Shown in pieces: positions 17,137-27,431 of a stretch of 34,640 nucleotides of DNA. Every line of letters begins with the position of its first letter. The first letter of the stretch is position 1. The position numbers and the translations under genes were made by a program. Source of the DNA: an uncultured Bacilli bacterium (GTDB taxonomy: Bacteria; Bacillota_I; Bacilli_A; RF39; UBA660); contig CANQZN010000003.1 of assembly GCA_947628365.1 (NCBI GenBank), positions 1 to 34,640 on the forward strand, read 5' to 3'. Under the pieces are notes generated by a model. That model searched no databases, was not told where the DNA came from, and worked only from the letters and a program-made list of their open reading frames with translations.

Positions 17137-20100
17137 ATTTAGCTTTTTCAATACTTACTAATACTTTAATACCATTAACATTAATTTCTTCTGTAGCATT
17201 ATTATCATTCTTAATTTCTTTAGCTAAAGTTTCATTTTTAATATAATCACTAAATTCATCTAAAACTTTAGTGAATTCTTCACTAGAATAATAAATATTA
17301 ATGCGGTCACTAACATCATAACCATTAGATTTACGCATATTTTGAATTTTAGAAACGAATTCACGAGCATGACCTTCATTAATTAAATCATCTGTTAAAG
17401 TTGTATTTAAAATAATGAATAAGTTATCTAATACCCCAACATTAAAGCCTTCTTTAGAAGAAATCTTAATTTCATACATATCTTTAGTAATTGTTGTATC
17501 TTCAAATTTTACCTCTTTACTAGTTAATTCTTGTAAAGTAGTATTTTGTAAAAAGTTTTCATATTCTTTAATTTTAGAACCGAATAGACGACCTACTTCT
17601 TTATAATTTGGTTTTAGAGTAACATTCATATATTTATTTAAATCATTTTCGGAAATAATTTCTTTAACATTTAATTCTTCAGCAATTAAAGGAATTAAAT
17701 TATTAATTTTTTCATAGACACTTGTTTCAATGATAGCTTCTTTTAATGGTGTTCTTACCTTTATTTTCGCTTCTTCTCTTACCATTCTTCCTAAAGAAAT
17801 TAAATTTCTAACATAATCCATTTTTTCTTCTAGGGCTGTATTTATTAATTCTTCATTGGCAATTGGATAGTTAGCTAGATGAACAGATTCTTCACCAGTT
17901 AAATTACGATACATCTCTTCACTTAAGAAAGGTACAATTGGAGCCATTAATTTAGATAGTCCCACTAAAACTTCATAAGTTGTAATATAAACAGATTTCT
18001 TAGAATTATCTAAAGAACTACCCCAGAAACGATTACGACATCTTCTAATATACCAGTTAGATAAATCTTCAGAAACAAAACTAGTTAAATATTTAACAAC
18101 TTTATTTAAGTCATATTCTTCAAAAGAATTAGTAACATTTTTAACTAAAGTATTATATTTAGATAATAACCATTTATCTATTTCTTCTCTATCATTAACT
18201 GATACATTACATAAATCAGTATCTATACCGTCAACATTAGCATACATACAGAAGAAATTATATGTATTTCTTAGAGGGTTAAAGAATTTTGAATAAACTT
18301 CTTTTAAACCATCAATATCAAATTTTAATGGTGTCCATACTGGTGATACATAAGGTAAGTAAAATCTAACTGTATCTGCCCCATATTCTTTAATTGTTGT
18401 AAATGGTTCAACAATATTACCACGGCTTTTACTCATTTTCTTACCTTCAGCATCAAGTAATAAATCGTTAACTAAAACATTTTTAAATGGACTACAACCT
18501 TTTACAAATACAGAAATAACCATTAAAGTATAGAACCAACCTCTAGTTTGATCTATTCCTTCACAAATAAAGTCAGCTGGAAATTGAGTTTCCCAAAATT
18601 CTTGATTTTCAAATGGATAATGATATTGAGCAAAAGGCATTGAACCTGAGTCAAACCAACAATCTAAAACATCTGGTATTCTCTTCATTTCGCCACCACA
18701 TTTTGGACATTTCAAATAAACATTATCTATATATGGTTTATGTAAATCTAAATCATCACCAAGAGGTTTAGTAGACATTTCCTTTAATTCTTCAATTGAA
18801 CCAACCATATGATTATAGCCACAAGAACATTTGAAGAAAGGAATTGGACTACCCCAATAACGACTTCTTGATACATTCCAATCTTTAGCATTAGCTATCC
18901 AATTAGCAAATCTCTTTTCACCAACATAATCTGGATACCATTTAACACTTTTATTGGCTTCGACCATTTTATCTTTAAAAGCAGATACTTTAACATAATA
19001 ACTTGGCATAGAGTAATAAATAAGTGGTGTATGACAACGCCAACAATGTGGATAATCATGCATTATTTTTTGACGTTTAAATAATTTATTATTAGCTTTT
19101 AAATAATCTACTACTTCTTCATTAACATCGAAAACAAATTTACCTTCCCATAATCCTTCTGTGTAACAACCATCTTTACCTACGGGATTAATTGTTGGTA
19201 ATTCATATTTTCTTCCTACATTAGCATCATCTTCACCAAAAGCTGGAGCAATATGAACAATACCAGTTCCATCTGTCATCGTAACATAATTATCACAAGT
19301 AACATAGAAAGCTTTATCTTTAACATTAATTTCTGGAATTAATTGTTCATATTCAGTATATTCTAAAGTTTTACCCTTAAATGTATCTAATATAGTTGCA
19401 TCTTCTCCTAAAACATTACTAACTAAAGATGTCGCAAGTATAAACTTATTTCCTTTAGACTCTACTAGTGAATAATCTTCATCTGGATTAACACATAACG
19501 CTACATTAGCAATAAGTGTCCATGGTGTTGTTGTCCAAACTAAGAAGTATACATCTTCTCCCTTTTTCTTAAAAGGAACATATACAGTTATAGCTTGTTC
19601 ATTTACATATTCTTGGGCTACTTCATGAGATGCAAGACCAGTTCCACAATGAGGACAATATGGTACAACTCTTGTTCCTTCATAGAATAAGCCTTCTTCA
19701 TAGAATTTCTTTAAAATCCACCATTCAGTTTCAATATATTCATTTTTATATGTTAAATATGGATTTAAAACATCAATAAATTGGCCCATTTTACTTGTTA
19801 AATCAGTGAAAGCACTTTCATTTTCTCTAACACTTTTACGACATTCAGCATTAAATTTATCAACACCTAGGGCTTCAATTTCTTTTTTAGATGAGATACC
19901 TAATTTCTTTTCAACATGATTTTCAATAGGTAATCCATGAGTATCCCAACCTACTTTACGGATAACTTTATATCCTTTCATTACTTTATACTTACAAATA
20001 GAATCTTTTAAATTCTTTGATACCATATGGTGTAATCCTGGAAATCCATTAGCAAATGCTGGGCCATCATAAAAGACAAAAGTTTCACTATCTTTTCTAT

Positions 20101-20206
20101 TTTCAATTTGTCTTTTTGTTATCTCATTAATGTCATGCCAAGAGTCTAAGATACTTTGTTCTACTTCTTGATAAGGTCTTTTGTCAAGTTCTTTAAAATT
20201 TTTCAT
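17135..20206 (-). CDS. ileS: Isoleucyl-tRNA synthetase
   Basis: DGPAFANGFPGLHHMVSKNLKD (HIGH-like), GWDTHGLPIE, DAEGKKMSKSRGNIVEP (KMSKS). Confidence 0.97.
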   Translation of the reverse strand: MKNFKELDKRPYQEVEQSILDSWHDINEITKRQIENRKDSETFVFYDGPAFANGFPGLHHMVSKNLKDSICKYKVMKGYKVIRKVGWDTHGLPIENHVEKKLGISSKKEIEALGVDKFNAECRKSVRENESAFTDLTSKMGQFIDVLNPYLTYKNEYIETEWWILKKFYEEGLFYEGTRVVPYCPHCGTGLASHEVAQEYVNEQAITVYVPFKKKGEDVYFLVWTTTPWTLIANVALCVNPDEDYSLVESKGNKFILATSLVSNVLGEDATILDTFKGKTLEYTEYEQLIPEINVKDKAFYVTCDNYVTMTDGTGIVHIAPAFGEDDANVGRKYELPTINPVGKDGCYTEGLWEGKFVFDVNEEVVDYLKANNKLFKRQKIMHDYPHCWRCHTPLIYYSMPSYYVKVSAFKDKMVEANKSVKWYPDYVGEKRFANWIANAKDWNVSRSRYWGSPIPFFKCSCGYNHMVGSIEELKEMSTKPLGDDLDLHKPYIDNVYLKCPKCGGEMKRIPDVLDCWFDSGSMPFAQYHYPFENQEFWETQFPADFICEGIDQTRGWFYTLMVISVFVKGCSPFKNVLVNDLLLDAEGKKMSKSRGNIVEPFTTIKEYGADTVRFYLPYVSPVWTPLKFDIDGLKEVYSKFFNPLRNTYNFFCMYANVDGIDTDLCNVSVNDREEIDKWLLSKYNTLVKNVTNSFEEYDLNKVVKYLTSFVSEDLSNWYIRRCRNRFWGSSLDNSKKSVYITTYEVLVGLSKLMAPIVPFLSEEMYRNLTGEESVHLANYPIANEELINTALEEKMDYVRNLISLGRMVREEAKIKVRTPLKEAIIETSVYEKINNLIPLIAEELNVKEIISENDLNKYMNVTLKPNYKEVGRLFGSKIKEYENFLQNTTLQELTSKEVKFEDTTITKDMYEIKISSKEGFNVGVLDNLFIILNTTLTDDLINEGHAREFVSKIQNMRKSNGYDVSDRINIYYSSEEFTKVLDEFSDYIKNETLAKEIKNDNNATEEINVNGIKVLVSIEKAK

Positions 20207-20224
20207 AATTACCTACTTTCTTTA

Positions 20225-20450
20225 AATAAAAAAATTCATAACATAAGGACGAGTATTACCCGTTGTACCACCTTATTTTATGAATTTAATTCACCTTTAA
20301 TATGTATAACGCCATAAACGGATTATTTTTAATAATCACTCCCAAGTGATATAAATTAAAATTCCTTTATTAGTTTGCACCAACCACTAACTCTCTTGAA
20401 ATTCCTTTTAATTTACTTGTCTTGTTCAACATTTATACTTTAAATTATAT
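20225..20450 (-). promoter_or_regulatory. T-box riboswitch leader of ileS
   Basis: Minus strand AGAGAGTTAGTGGTTGGTGCAAACTAA distal stem I; candidate specifier ATC (20350-20348); T-box AAGGTGGTACAACGGG; terminator hairpin with T-run before ileS. Confidence 0.85.
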
Positions 20451-20476
20451 GCAAAATGAATTTAGAAGTCAACAAT

Positions 20477-21826
20477 TTATTTTATGATTTTATGATAAAA
20501 GGGATTGTCTATTGTACCTAACCCACTAGATATTGTTTGTAATGATTCGATATAGAAGACTGGTCGAATGGACCAATCATACGTAAAAACACTAATATGT
20601 ATATTGCCTTCTTCAGTCACAAAAAAGCCAACTAAACCACCATGCCAAGTTCCCCATCCAACACGTGACATTGTCCATTCATGTGGACTTGGTGCACTAG
20701 TATCATTTTGACTTAAATGCATCCAACTATCCTTACATTTTGAGTACTCTGATTTGCCAAATTCAGAGCTGCATTTAGCATCATCACCTAGGGCATACGA
20801 ATAATCATGTAAATACATTAAACTTACTTTTCCAGTAAATGTATCTGTCCAATTTCCGGATTCTGTCTTATAGTATAATATTGTTCCTTGTTTATATTTA
20901 TCATTTTCAGCCCATTGTACTTGGTATGCTGTTCCCCCAGCTTCTTGAGTGGATTTTACATACCAGATAGTTGGTTTATTTCCAGCTTCTATATCATATA
21001 ATCCTATTCCCAATTGTTTTGCTCCTAATTCACTATCATATCGCATATTTCCATATAGCCAATCATTATCATCTATCTTATCCTTCCATTCTGTTGTAAT
21101 ATATGATTGATTATCTAAAAAATCAGCACCATTTATTGCTTTAAAGAATACGCTATCCGGCAGTTTAATATCTGTTACATAATCTGTATCCCATTGGTAT
21201 GTTTGATTTAAAGCTTCTTTCTTAATTACTTTTATTCTACCAGATTCTTCTATTCCTATTATTCTGTACATATAATGATCTTTATCGTTTACACATGTGT
21301 CTTTATTACTTGTTCCAAAACAGATGTAATTATTATCTACATCTGTTGCTTGCCCTTGATATCTATACATACCACCTTTTGTTTCATCTGATAAATTATC
21401 TATTGTTTTGATTTTATTTAATTTATCAGAATTACCCATACATTCTTGCATTGTACTTCCATCACAGATAGTGCCTAAGTTTTCTTTTTCATCAAAGTAT
21501 AAATAACAATAAAATGATTTATTACTTTTTACTCCTACTTGATTATTTTTTGTATATAATGCATTTTCTATTTCATTACCGTCTTTATCTAAACATTTAC
21601 TTTTATCTAAATTGAGTTTATATCCTTTGGGAAAATCATTTTCTTCATATTCTTCATATCCATTTTTTGTTTCTTTGTACATTGCAAACATATTATTACT
21701 TATTTCTTGTTTTAATATTACATTATCTAATTTTACTTCTTCTTTTGATTTAAACACTATGACACAAGTTAATATTACTCCTACCAATAAGATTATCACT
21801 AAATATTTCTTGTTAATTATTCTCAT
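20477..21826 (-). CDS. Membrane-anchored (probable surface) protein, paralog family copy 2
   Basis: Same N-terminus MRIINKKYLVIILLVGVILTCVI and modules YICFGTSNKDTC, GKVSLMYLHDYSYALGDDAKC, SWMHLSQNDT, HEWTMSRVGW, IRPVFYI. Confidence 0.85.
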   Translation of the reverse strand: MRIINKKYLVIILLVGVILTCVIVFKSKEEVKLDNVILKQEISNNMFAMYKETKNGYEEYEENDFPKGYKLNLDKSKCLDKDGNEIENALYTKNNQVGVKSNKSFYCYLYFDEKENLGTICDGSTMQECMGNSDKLNKIKTIDNLSDETKGGMYRYQGQATDVDNNYICFGTSNKDTCVNDKDHYMYRIIGIEESGRIKVIKKEALNQTYQWDTDYVTDIKLPDSVFFKAINGADFLDNQSYITTEWKDKIDDNDWLYGNMRYDSELGAKQLGIGLYDIEAGNKPTIWYVKSTQEAGGTAYQVQWAENDKYKQGTILYYKTESGNWTDTFTGKVSLMYLHDYSYALGDDAKCSSEFGKSEYSKCKDSWMHLSQNDTSAPSPHEWTMSRVGWGTWHGGLVGFFVTEEGNIHISVFTYDWSIRPVFYIESLQTISSGLGTIDNPFYHKIIK

Positions 21827-21855
21827 AAAATAACTCTCCTTTATTTTATAAGATA

Positions 21856-21881
21856 ATTATATATTACCCCCCCGGTGTCAA
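21856..21881 (-). promoter_or_regulatory. Promoter of paralog copy 2 with G7 tract in the spacer
   Basis: Minus strand TTGACA (21881-21876), CC, G7 (21873-21867), TAATA, TATAAT (21861-21856): 14-nt spacer (16 nt to TAATTA). Confidence 0.7.
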
Positions 21882-21890
21882 GTTTAACTT

Positions 21891-21921
21891 AAAAAAATGT
21901 TGAGAATAACTTCCAACATTT
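21891..21921 (-). terminator. Terminator downstream of leuS
   Basis: AAATGTTG/CAACATTT hairpin followed on the minus strand by T7. Confidence 0.75.
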
Positions 21922-21922
21922 T

Positions 21923-24325
21923 TTACTTAACAACAATATTAACAATTTTATTTGGAACAACAATAGTTTTAACTATTTCTTTTCCTTCGATATGTCTTTG
22001 AACATTTTCTTCTTTTAAAGCTTTTTCGATAACACTATCTTTATCTTCATCCAAATTAATTTCAATTGATGCTCTTAACTTACCATTAACTTGAACACCT
22101 ATTTCAATAGTATCATCTATTGTTTTACTTTCGTCATATTTTGGCCATGGTTCATAGGCAATTGTCTTATTATGTCCCAACTTTTCCCAAATTTCTTCTG
22201 TAATAAATGGTGCAATTGGATTTAATAGTTTTATGAAATCTTCAGCCATATATTTTGGATATTTATCTTCTTTAGTAACAGCATTAATAAAAATCATCAT
22301 TTGACTTATTGCGGTATTGAAATTTAAACTTTCAAAATCTTCAGTAACTTTTTTTATTGTCTTATGGTAAATTTTTTCTAGATTTTTATTATCTTCATCT
22401 GTTATTTTATTTTCATTTACATATAAATTCCATACTTTATCTAAGAATTTTTTAGAACCAATAACACCATTATTATTCCAAGGTTTATCTGCTTGTAAAG
22501 GTCCCATAAACATTTCATAAAATCTTAATGTATCAGCACCATATTCATTAACTATATCATTTGGGTTAACTGAATATTCTGGATATCTTTTACCCATTTT
22601 AATACCATTAGATCCTAAAATCATACCTTGATGAACTAATTTTTTAAATGGTTCTTTTACTGGTACTAATCCTTTATCATATAAGTAATTATTCCACATT
22701 CTTGAATATAATAAATGACCAACAGCGTGTTCTGGACCACCAACATATAAATCAACTGGCATCCAATGTTCTAGTAATTTATAACTAGCAAATTCTTTAT
22801 CATTATGAGGATCAATATATCTTAAGAAATACCAAGAAGAACCAGCTGAACCAGGCATTGTAGATGTTTCTCTTACACCTTTAATACCATCTATAGATAC
22901 ATTTAACCAATCAGTTGCTTTTTGTAATGGTGATTCACCAGTTTTAGATGGTGAATAGTCAGCAAGTTCAGGTAAAATAAGAGGTAAATCTTTATCATCT
23001 AAGGCAACATCTTTACCATTTTCCAAATGAACAATTGGAATAGGTTCTCCCCAATATCTTTGACGAGCAAATATCCACTCTCTTAAACGATAATTAACTT
23101 TTTTACGACCAACTTTTTTTTCTTCTAAAAATTCTAACATTTTATTAATGGCATCTTCTTTATTTAAACCATTTAAAAATTCAGAATTAATATGAGTTCC
23201 ATCGCCAGTAAAGGCTTCTTTAGTAATATCTCCACCCTCTAGAACTTGAATAATAGGAATATTATATTTAATTGCAAAAGCATAATCTCTATCATCATGT
23301 GCTGGTACTGCCATTATTGCTCCTGTACCATAACTTTTTAAAACATAATCACTTATATAAATTGGAATATTTTGATTATTAACAGGATTAATAGCATAAG
23401 CCCCAGTAAAGACACCAGTTTTTTCTTTATTAAGTTCAGTTCTTTCTAAATCTGATTTACTAGCGCATATCTTTTTATATTCTTGCACTTCTTTAAGTTT
23501 ATCTTTAGTTGTAATTTTATCTACTAATTCATGTTCTGGTGCTAAAACACAATATGTTGCTCCGAATAAAGTATCACATCTAGTTGTAAATACAGTAAAA
23601 TCATATGGAGTATCTAAAACTTTAAAGATAACTTCTGCTCCAATACTTTTACCAATCCAATTTCTTTGAATTTCCTTAGTAGACTCTGGCCAATCCACCT
23701 CATCAAGACCTGCAAGTAATCTTTCAGCATATTTAGGAATATCAATAACCCATTGTTTCATATTTTTACGAACAACAGGAAATCCTCCTCTTTCACTTTT
23801 ACCATCAATAACTTCATCATTAGATAAAACTGTACCTAATTCTTCACACCAATTTACTGGCATATCAATATATTTACATAAACCATCTTCATATAATTTT
23901 TTAAATATCCATTGAGTCCATTTATAATAATCAGGAGAAGATGTTGATATTTCTCTATCCCAATCATAAGAAAAGCCTAACATTTTTAATTGACTTTTAA
24001 ATGTTTCAATATTTTCATTGGTAAATTTAGCGGGATGATTACCTGTTTTTATCGCATATTGTTCAGCAGGTAATCCAAAAGAATCAAATCCCATTGGATG
24101 AAGAACATTATATCCTTGCATTCTTTTCATCCGACAAACTATATCAGTTGCAGTATATCCTTCTGGATGACCAGCATGTAATCCTACTCCTGATGGATAT
24201 GGAAACATATCTAAACAATAATACTTAGGGCGATTAAAATCATTAATATCGGTTTTAAATGTCTTATTTTCTTCCCAATATTTTTGCCATTTCTTTTCTA
24301 TTTCTTTAGTATTCATTTTTATCAT
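21923..24325 (-). CDS. leuS: Leucyl-tRNA synthetase
   Basis: [47 protein letters not shown]-type [35 protein letters not shown]. Confidence 0.97.
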   Translation of the reverse strand: MIKMNTKEIEKKWQKYWEENKTFKTDINDFNRPKYYCLDMFPYPSGVGLHAGHPEGYTATDIVCRMKRMQGYNVLHPMGFDSFGLPAEQYAIKTGNHPAKFTNENIETFKSQLKMLGFSYDWDREISTSSPDYYKWTQWIFKKLYEDGLCKYIDMPVNWCEELGTVLSNDEVIDGKSERGGFPVVRKNMKQWVIDIPKYAERLLAGLDEVDWPESTKEIQRNWIGKSIGAEVIFKVLDTPYDFTVFTTRCDTLFGATYCVLAPEHELVDKITTKDKLKEVQEYKKICASKSDLERTELNKEKTGVFTGAYAINPVNNQNIPIYISDYVLKSYGTGAIMAVPAHDDRDYAFAIKYNIPIIQVLEGGDITKEAFTGDGTHINSEFLNGLNKEDAINKMLEFLEEKKVGRKKVNYRLREWIFARQRYWGEPIPIVHLENGKDVALDDKDLPLILPELADYSPSKTGESPLQKATDWLNVSIDGIKGVRETSTMPGSAGSSWYFLRYIDPHNDKEFASYKLLEHWMPVDLYVGGPEHAVGHLLYSRMWNNYLYDKGLVPVKEPFKKLVHQGMILGSNGIKMGKRYPEYSVNPNDIVNEYGADTLRFYEMFMGPLQADKPWNNNGVIGSKKFLDKVWNLYVNENKITDEDNKNLEKIYHKTIKKVTEDFESLNFNTAISQMMIFINAVTKEDKYPKYMAEDFIKLLNPIAPFITEEIWEKLGHNKTIAYEPWPKYDESKTIDDTIEIGVQVNGKLRASIEINLDEDKDSVIEKALKEENVQRHIEGKEIVKTIVVPNKIVNIVVK

Positions 24326-24701
24326 AACCTTTCTTAACTAAATATCTGCCAAATAATTCATATAATGAATAAATGAGGGCAAATAATAAAATAAAACTAA
24401 TTATTAATTGTAATATTATATGAACTTTTAAAAGTAAAACTGATATTGCTACAATAGAGATAATTAATGCATTAATTAATGACACTGCTAACAATATTTT
24501 TTTATTTAAGAGCCTTTCTTTTTTTAATTTAAACTTACCTACTAAGTAACTAATTTCAGTTAAATCTTGTCTTTTTTTCTTCTTCTTTTTCTTTTTATTT
24601 AAACTATATAAATAACTTAATTTAATAAAGATATAATCAAATAAAAAGATAACAATAAATAAAATACAAAATAATATTAATCCTGCTTCTAATTTAGTCA
24701 T
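24306..24701 (-). CDS. Small membrane protein, 131 aa, co-transcribed with leuS
   Basis: N-terminal TM, K8R basic patch, two further hydrophobic segments; overlaps the leuS start by 20 nt; lies between the T-box leader and leuS. Confidence 0.65.
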   Translation of the reverse strand: MTKLEAGLILFCILFIVIFLFDYIFIKLSYLYSLNKKKKKKKKRQDLTEISYLVGKFKLKKERLLNKKILLAVSLINALIISIVAISVLLLKVHIILQLIISFILLFALIYSLYELFGRYLVKKGYDKNEY

Positions 24702-24717
24702 AAAACCTCCTTATAAA

Positions 24718-24895
24718 ATAAAAAAGGTAATACCTAAAGGGCGAATTATCGCGGTACCACCTTTTTTTCTCTCTTTTATCTTTAATGGGACTAACCAACA
24801 AAATATCCAAAAGCAAGTTCATAACTATGATATATTAGTTTTCATCAACCACTAACTTTCTTTAAAATATCATTATTATTACTACTCTTTTTTCA
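24718..24895 (-). promoter_or_regulatory. T-box riboswitch leader of the orf131-leuS operon
   Basis: Minus strand AAGTTAGTGGTTGATGAAAACTAA distal stem I; candidate specifier CTT in GAACTTGC (24817-24815); T-box AAAGGTGGTACCGCG; terminator GGTATTACCTTTTTT. Confidence 0.85.
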
Positions 24896-24926
24896 CCTAT
24901 TTTTTTCCTTTATTAGCCTTATTATA

Positions 24927-27341
24927 TTAGATTTCGCCAATATATTCAAGAAGTTTAATAAACATTTGAATAAATATTTGATTAAGACCTGAACTTCTAA
25001 GTTTTCTTATAGCAATTCTCTTTTTATTAATTGGTAAATCACTAAAGAAAACTGCCGCTATTTTTTCTTTTAATAATGTATCTACTTTTAAATCACTAAT
25101 AATGCCATTAATATCTTCATTAATAATTCTAACTGCATCAATTTCAATATTAGTTCCTGTACAATTGATAACAAGTTGTCTTCTTGTATCTACATTATCT
25201 ACTTCTACTACTAAATCATTATCTGATTCATAGAATTTACAATTTTTAACTGGACTATTACTAATTAATGCTTCTACCTTCTCAGGTAAGCGAGTATTTC
25301 TAAATCTAATACGATAATCTCTTTTATCGGGAATTAAACCAGTTTTACCTTCAACTGGGTGAATTGTTAAGATATAACCATCTTTTGTATAATTAAAATC
25401 AAATGCTGTTATTATATAAAAACCTTCTTCATATAAAGAAGATACACCATCATCTTCATATAATTTATAAACATTACTACTACCTGGAAATATATCTATT
25501 TCCATAACTTTAGGTGGGTTTGTATTATTTATATCTTCTCCTAATTTAGCCATAGGAATAATTGAACCAGCTTTAGCAAATACAGGATAATCTTCATCTT
25601 TATAGAAAGCTACATAACGTTTATTACCAACAAATTTCTTACCAGTTTTAAAATCATACCAAATACCTTTTGGTAAGAATATTTTTTCTACTGATCTATT
25701 CATAACTCGATCTTTTGGTTTAGTTATTGGGGCAACTAAAAGTTCTGTCCCAAAATAATATTCATTTTTATAATTTGGTTCATCAACAAGTTCAGGATAA
25801 TAATAATAAAGTGGTTGGACTATTGGTAAATAAGTACTATGATATTTATAATTTTCTGTATATATATATGGAATTAATTTATGTCTTAATTTACAATAAT
25901 CTTTAACTATATTATATGTATTATAATCCCAACGCCATGGTTCTCTTTTATAATATGCTCCTCTTCTAGCACTAAATCTAAAGATAGGACTAAATGTTGA
26001 AAATTGAGCATATCTTAGATATAATTCGCCATCTTCAATACCATTTTTATAACCACCAACATCATGACTCCACCAAGACATGCCAATATTACTACTAGTT
26101 GAATCAAAGTATGGTAAATATTTTAAAGTATTCCAACCAACTTTAGTTTCACCAGAATAATGAACAGGATATAAATGTGAAGCTTTACCACCATTACGAG
26201 ATAAAATCATACCTCTTTTATCTTTAAATTGTTTAAAATCATTAAAATGATAGTAATTTAAGGCTCTAATAGTTATTTCATCTTTAGTATCTATCCAAAA
26301 GAAATCGACACCTAAATTATATAAAGGGGCAATTAATGTTTGTAAATAACTAATAATAAAGTTTTTATCTAATACTTTAAAAGGAATAATTTTATCAGTA
26401 GGATAATTAAGTTCTGTACACATATCGATATAGCGATCATTTAATGGACCAATTCCTTCACTTCCATCAATATTTAAACCAACTTTTATTCCTCTTTCAT
26501 GCATATATTGCGTAAATTCTTTAGGTTCTGGAAATAATTCATTACTAAATGTATAACCAGTTTTATGTAAATTATAATTTTCTTTATCTTTGGTATGCCA
26601 AAATTCACCAAGTAATAAAACTGATAATGGTACACCATTTTTATTAAATGCTTGCACTAATTTTTTCGTATCTTCAAAAGAATATATTTGATCTCTATTC
26701 CACCAAATACCTAAAGCATATCTTGGTATCATCGGAGCAGTACCAGTTAAAGTAAAATAATCTTTTAAACACAAGCCAAAATCTCTTCGATACATAAATA
26801 AATAGAAATCGATTCTTTTATCTTTACTTGGGTGCATATAGCCATCTTCATCTATTAAAAGTGAACTAGAGTCATCTAATGTAGCAAAGCCATCTGTTGA
26901 ATATAAACCATTTGACAAAGTTGTTTTATCGCCAAAATCTTCAATACTAAAAGCACTGCCTTTAAAGTTTCTGGCTTCTGGATGACCATAATACCACATT
27001 TTATCAGTATTAACTAATTTAACTTTTAAGTTAGTATCTGGTGCAAAAGATGGACCTTTAAATGGTTTTTCTTTGGCATATTGGAGTATAAAATATTTAG
27101 TAGAAATAACTAAAAAGTTGGCATCTTGTTCTACTTTAATCTTAGGAGCAGGAAATTTTCTATTATGGACTATTTCAGTCGCACCATCATAAAATCCACC
27201 TTTTATGGCATATTCAAAACGTATTAATCTATCGCTTAATACTGTAATTCGATAATTTACGCCTTGAAAAACAGTTTTTGGTTCACTAACAAGGTTACTT
27301 TGATTAATTTTAAAATGTTCTCCTAAACTAGCCATAACCAT
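24927..27341 (-). CDS. Glycoside hydrolase family 31 alpha-glucosidase-type protein
   Basis: PRYALGIWWNRDQIYS, GVDFFWIDTKDE, YPVHYSGETKVGWNTLKYLPYFDSTSSNIGMSWWSHDVGGY motifs. Confidence 0.88.
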   Translation of the reverse strand: MVMASLGEHFKINQSNLVSEPKTVFQGVNYRITVLSDRLIRFEYAIKGGFYDGATEIVHNRKFPAPKIKVEQDANFLVISTKYFILQYAKEKPFKGPSFAPDTNLKVKLVNTDKMWYYGHPEARNFKGSAFSIEDFGDKTTLSNGLYSTDGFATLDDSSSLLIDEDGYMHPSKDKRIDFYLFMYRRDFGLCLKDYFTLTGTAPMIPRYALGIWWNRDQIYSFEDTKKLVQAFNKNGVPLSVLLLGEFWHTKDKENYNLHKTGYTFSNELFPEPKEFTQYMHERGIKVGLNIDGSEGIGPLNDRYIDMCTELNYPTDKIIPFKVLDKNFIISYLQTLIAPLYNLGVDFFWIDTKDEITIRALNYYHFNDFKQFKDKRGMILSRNGGKASHLYPVHYSGETKVGWNTLKYLPYFDSTSSNIGMSWWSHDVGGYKNGIEDGELYLRYAQFSTFSPIFRFSARRGAYYKREPWRWDYNTYNIVKDYCKLRHKLIPYIYTENYKYHSTYLPIVQPLYYYYPELVDEPNYKNEYYFGTELLVAPITKPKDRVMNRSVEKIFLPKGIWYDFKTGKKFVGNKRYVAFYKDEDYPVFAKAGSIIPMAKLGEDINNTNPPKVMEIDIFPGSSNVYKLYEDDGVSSLYEEGFYIITAFDFNYTKDGYILTIHPVEGKTGLIPDKRDYRIRFRNTRLPEKVEALISNSPVKNCKFYESDNDLVVEVDNVDTRRQLVINCTGTNIEIDAVRIINEDINGIISDLKVDTLLKEKIAAVFFSDLPINKKRIAIRKLRSSGLNQIFIQMFIKLLEYIGEI

Positions 27342-27406
27342 TTCCTTCTTCTATCTTACTCTATAATATAGAATACCAAAATTCTAATGGTTTTTCAATT
27401 AAAATA

Positions 27407-27430
27407 GTTGAAAACAATTAAGTTTTCAAC
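27407..27430 (-). terminator. Terminator of paralog copy 3
   Basis: GTTGAAAAC/GTTTTCAAC hairpin with a moderate T-rich tail. Confidence 0.55.
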
Positions 27431-27431
27431 A

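Noticed and set aside
24560-24600. Poly-lysine coding tract in orf131 as a frameshifting contingency locus
   Set aside because: Codons are mixed AAA/AAG, so the homopolymer runs are short; no evidence of slippage.
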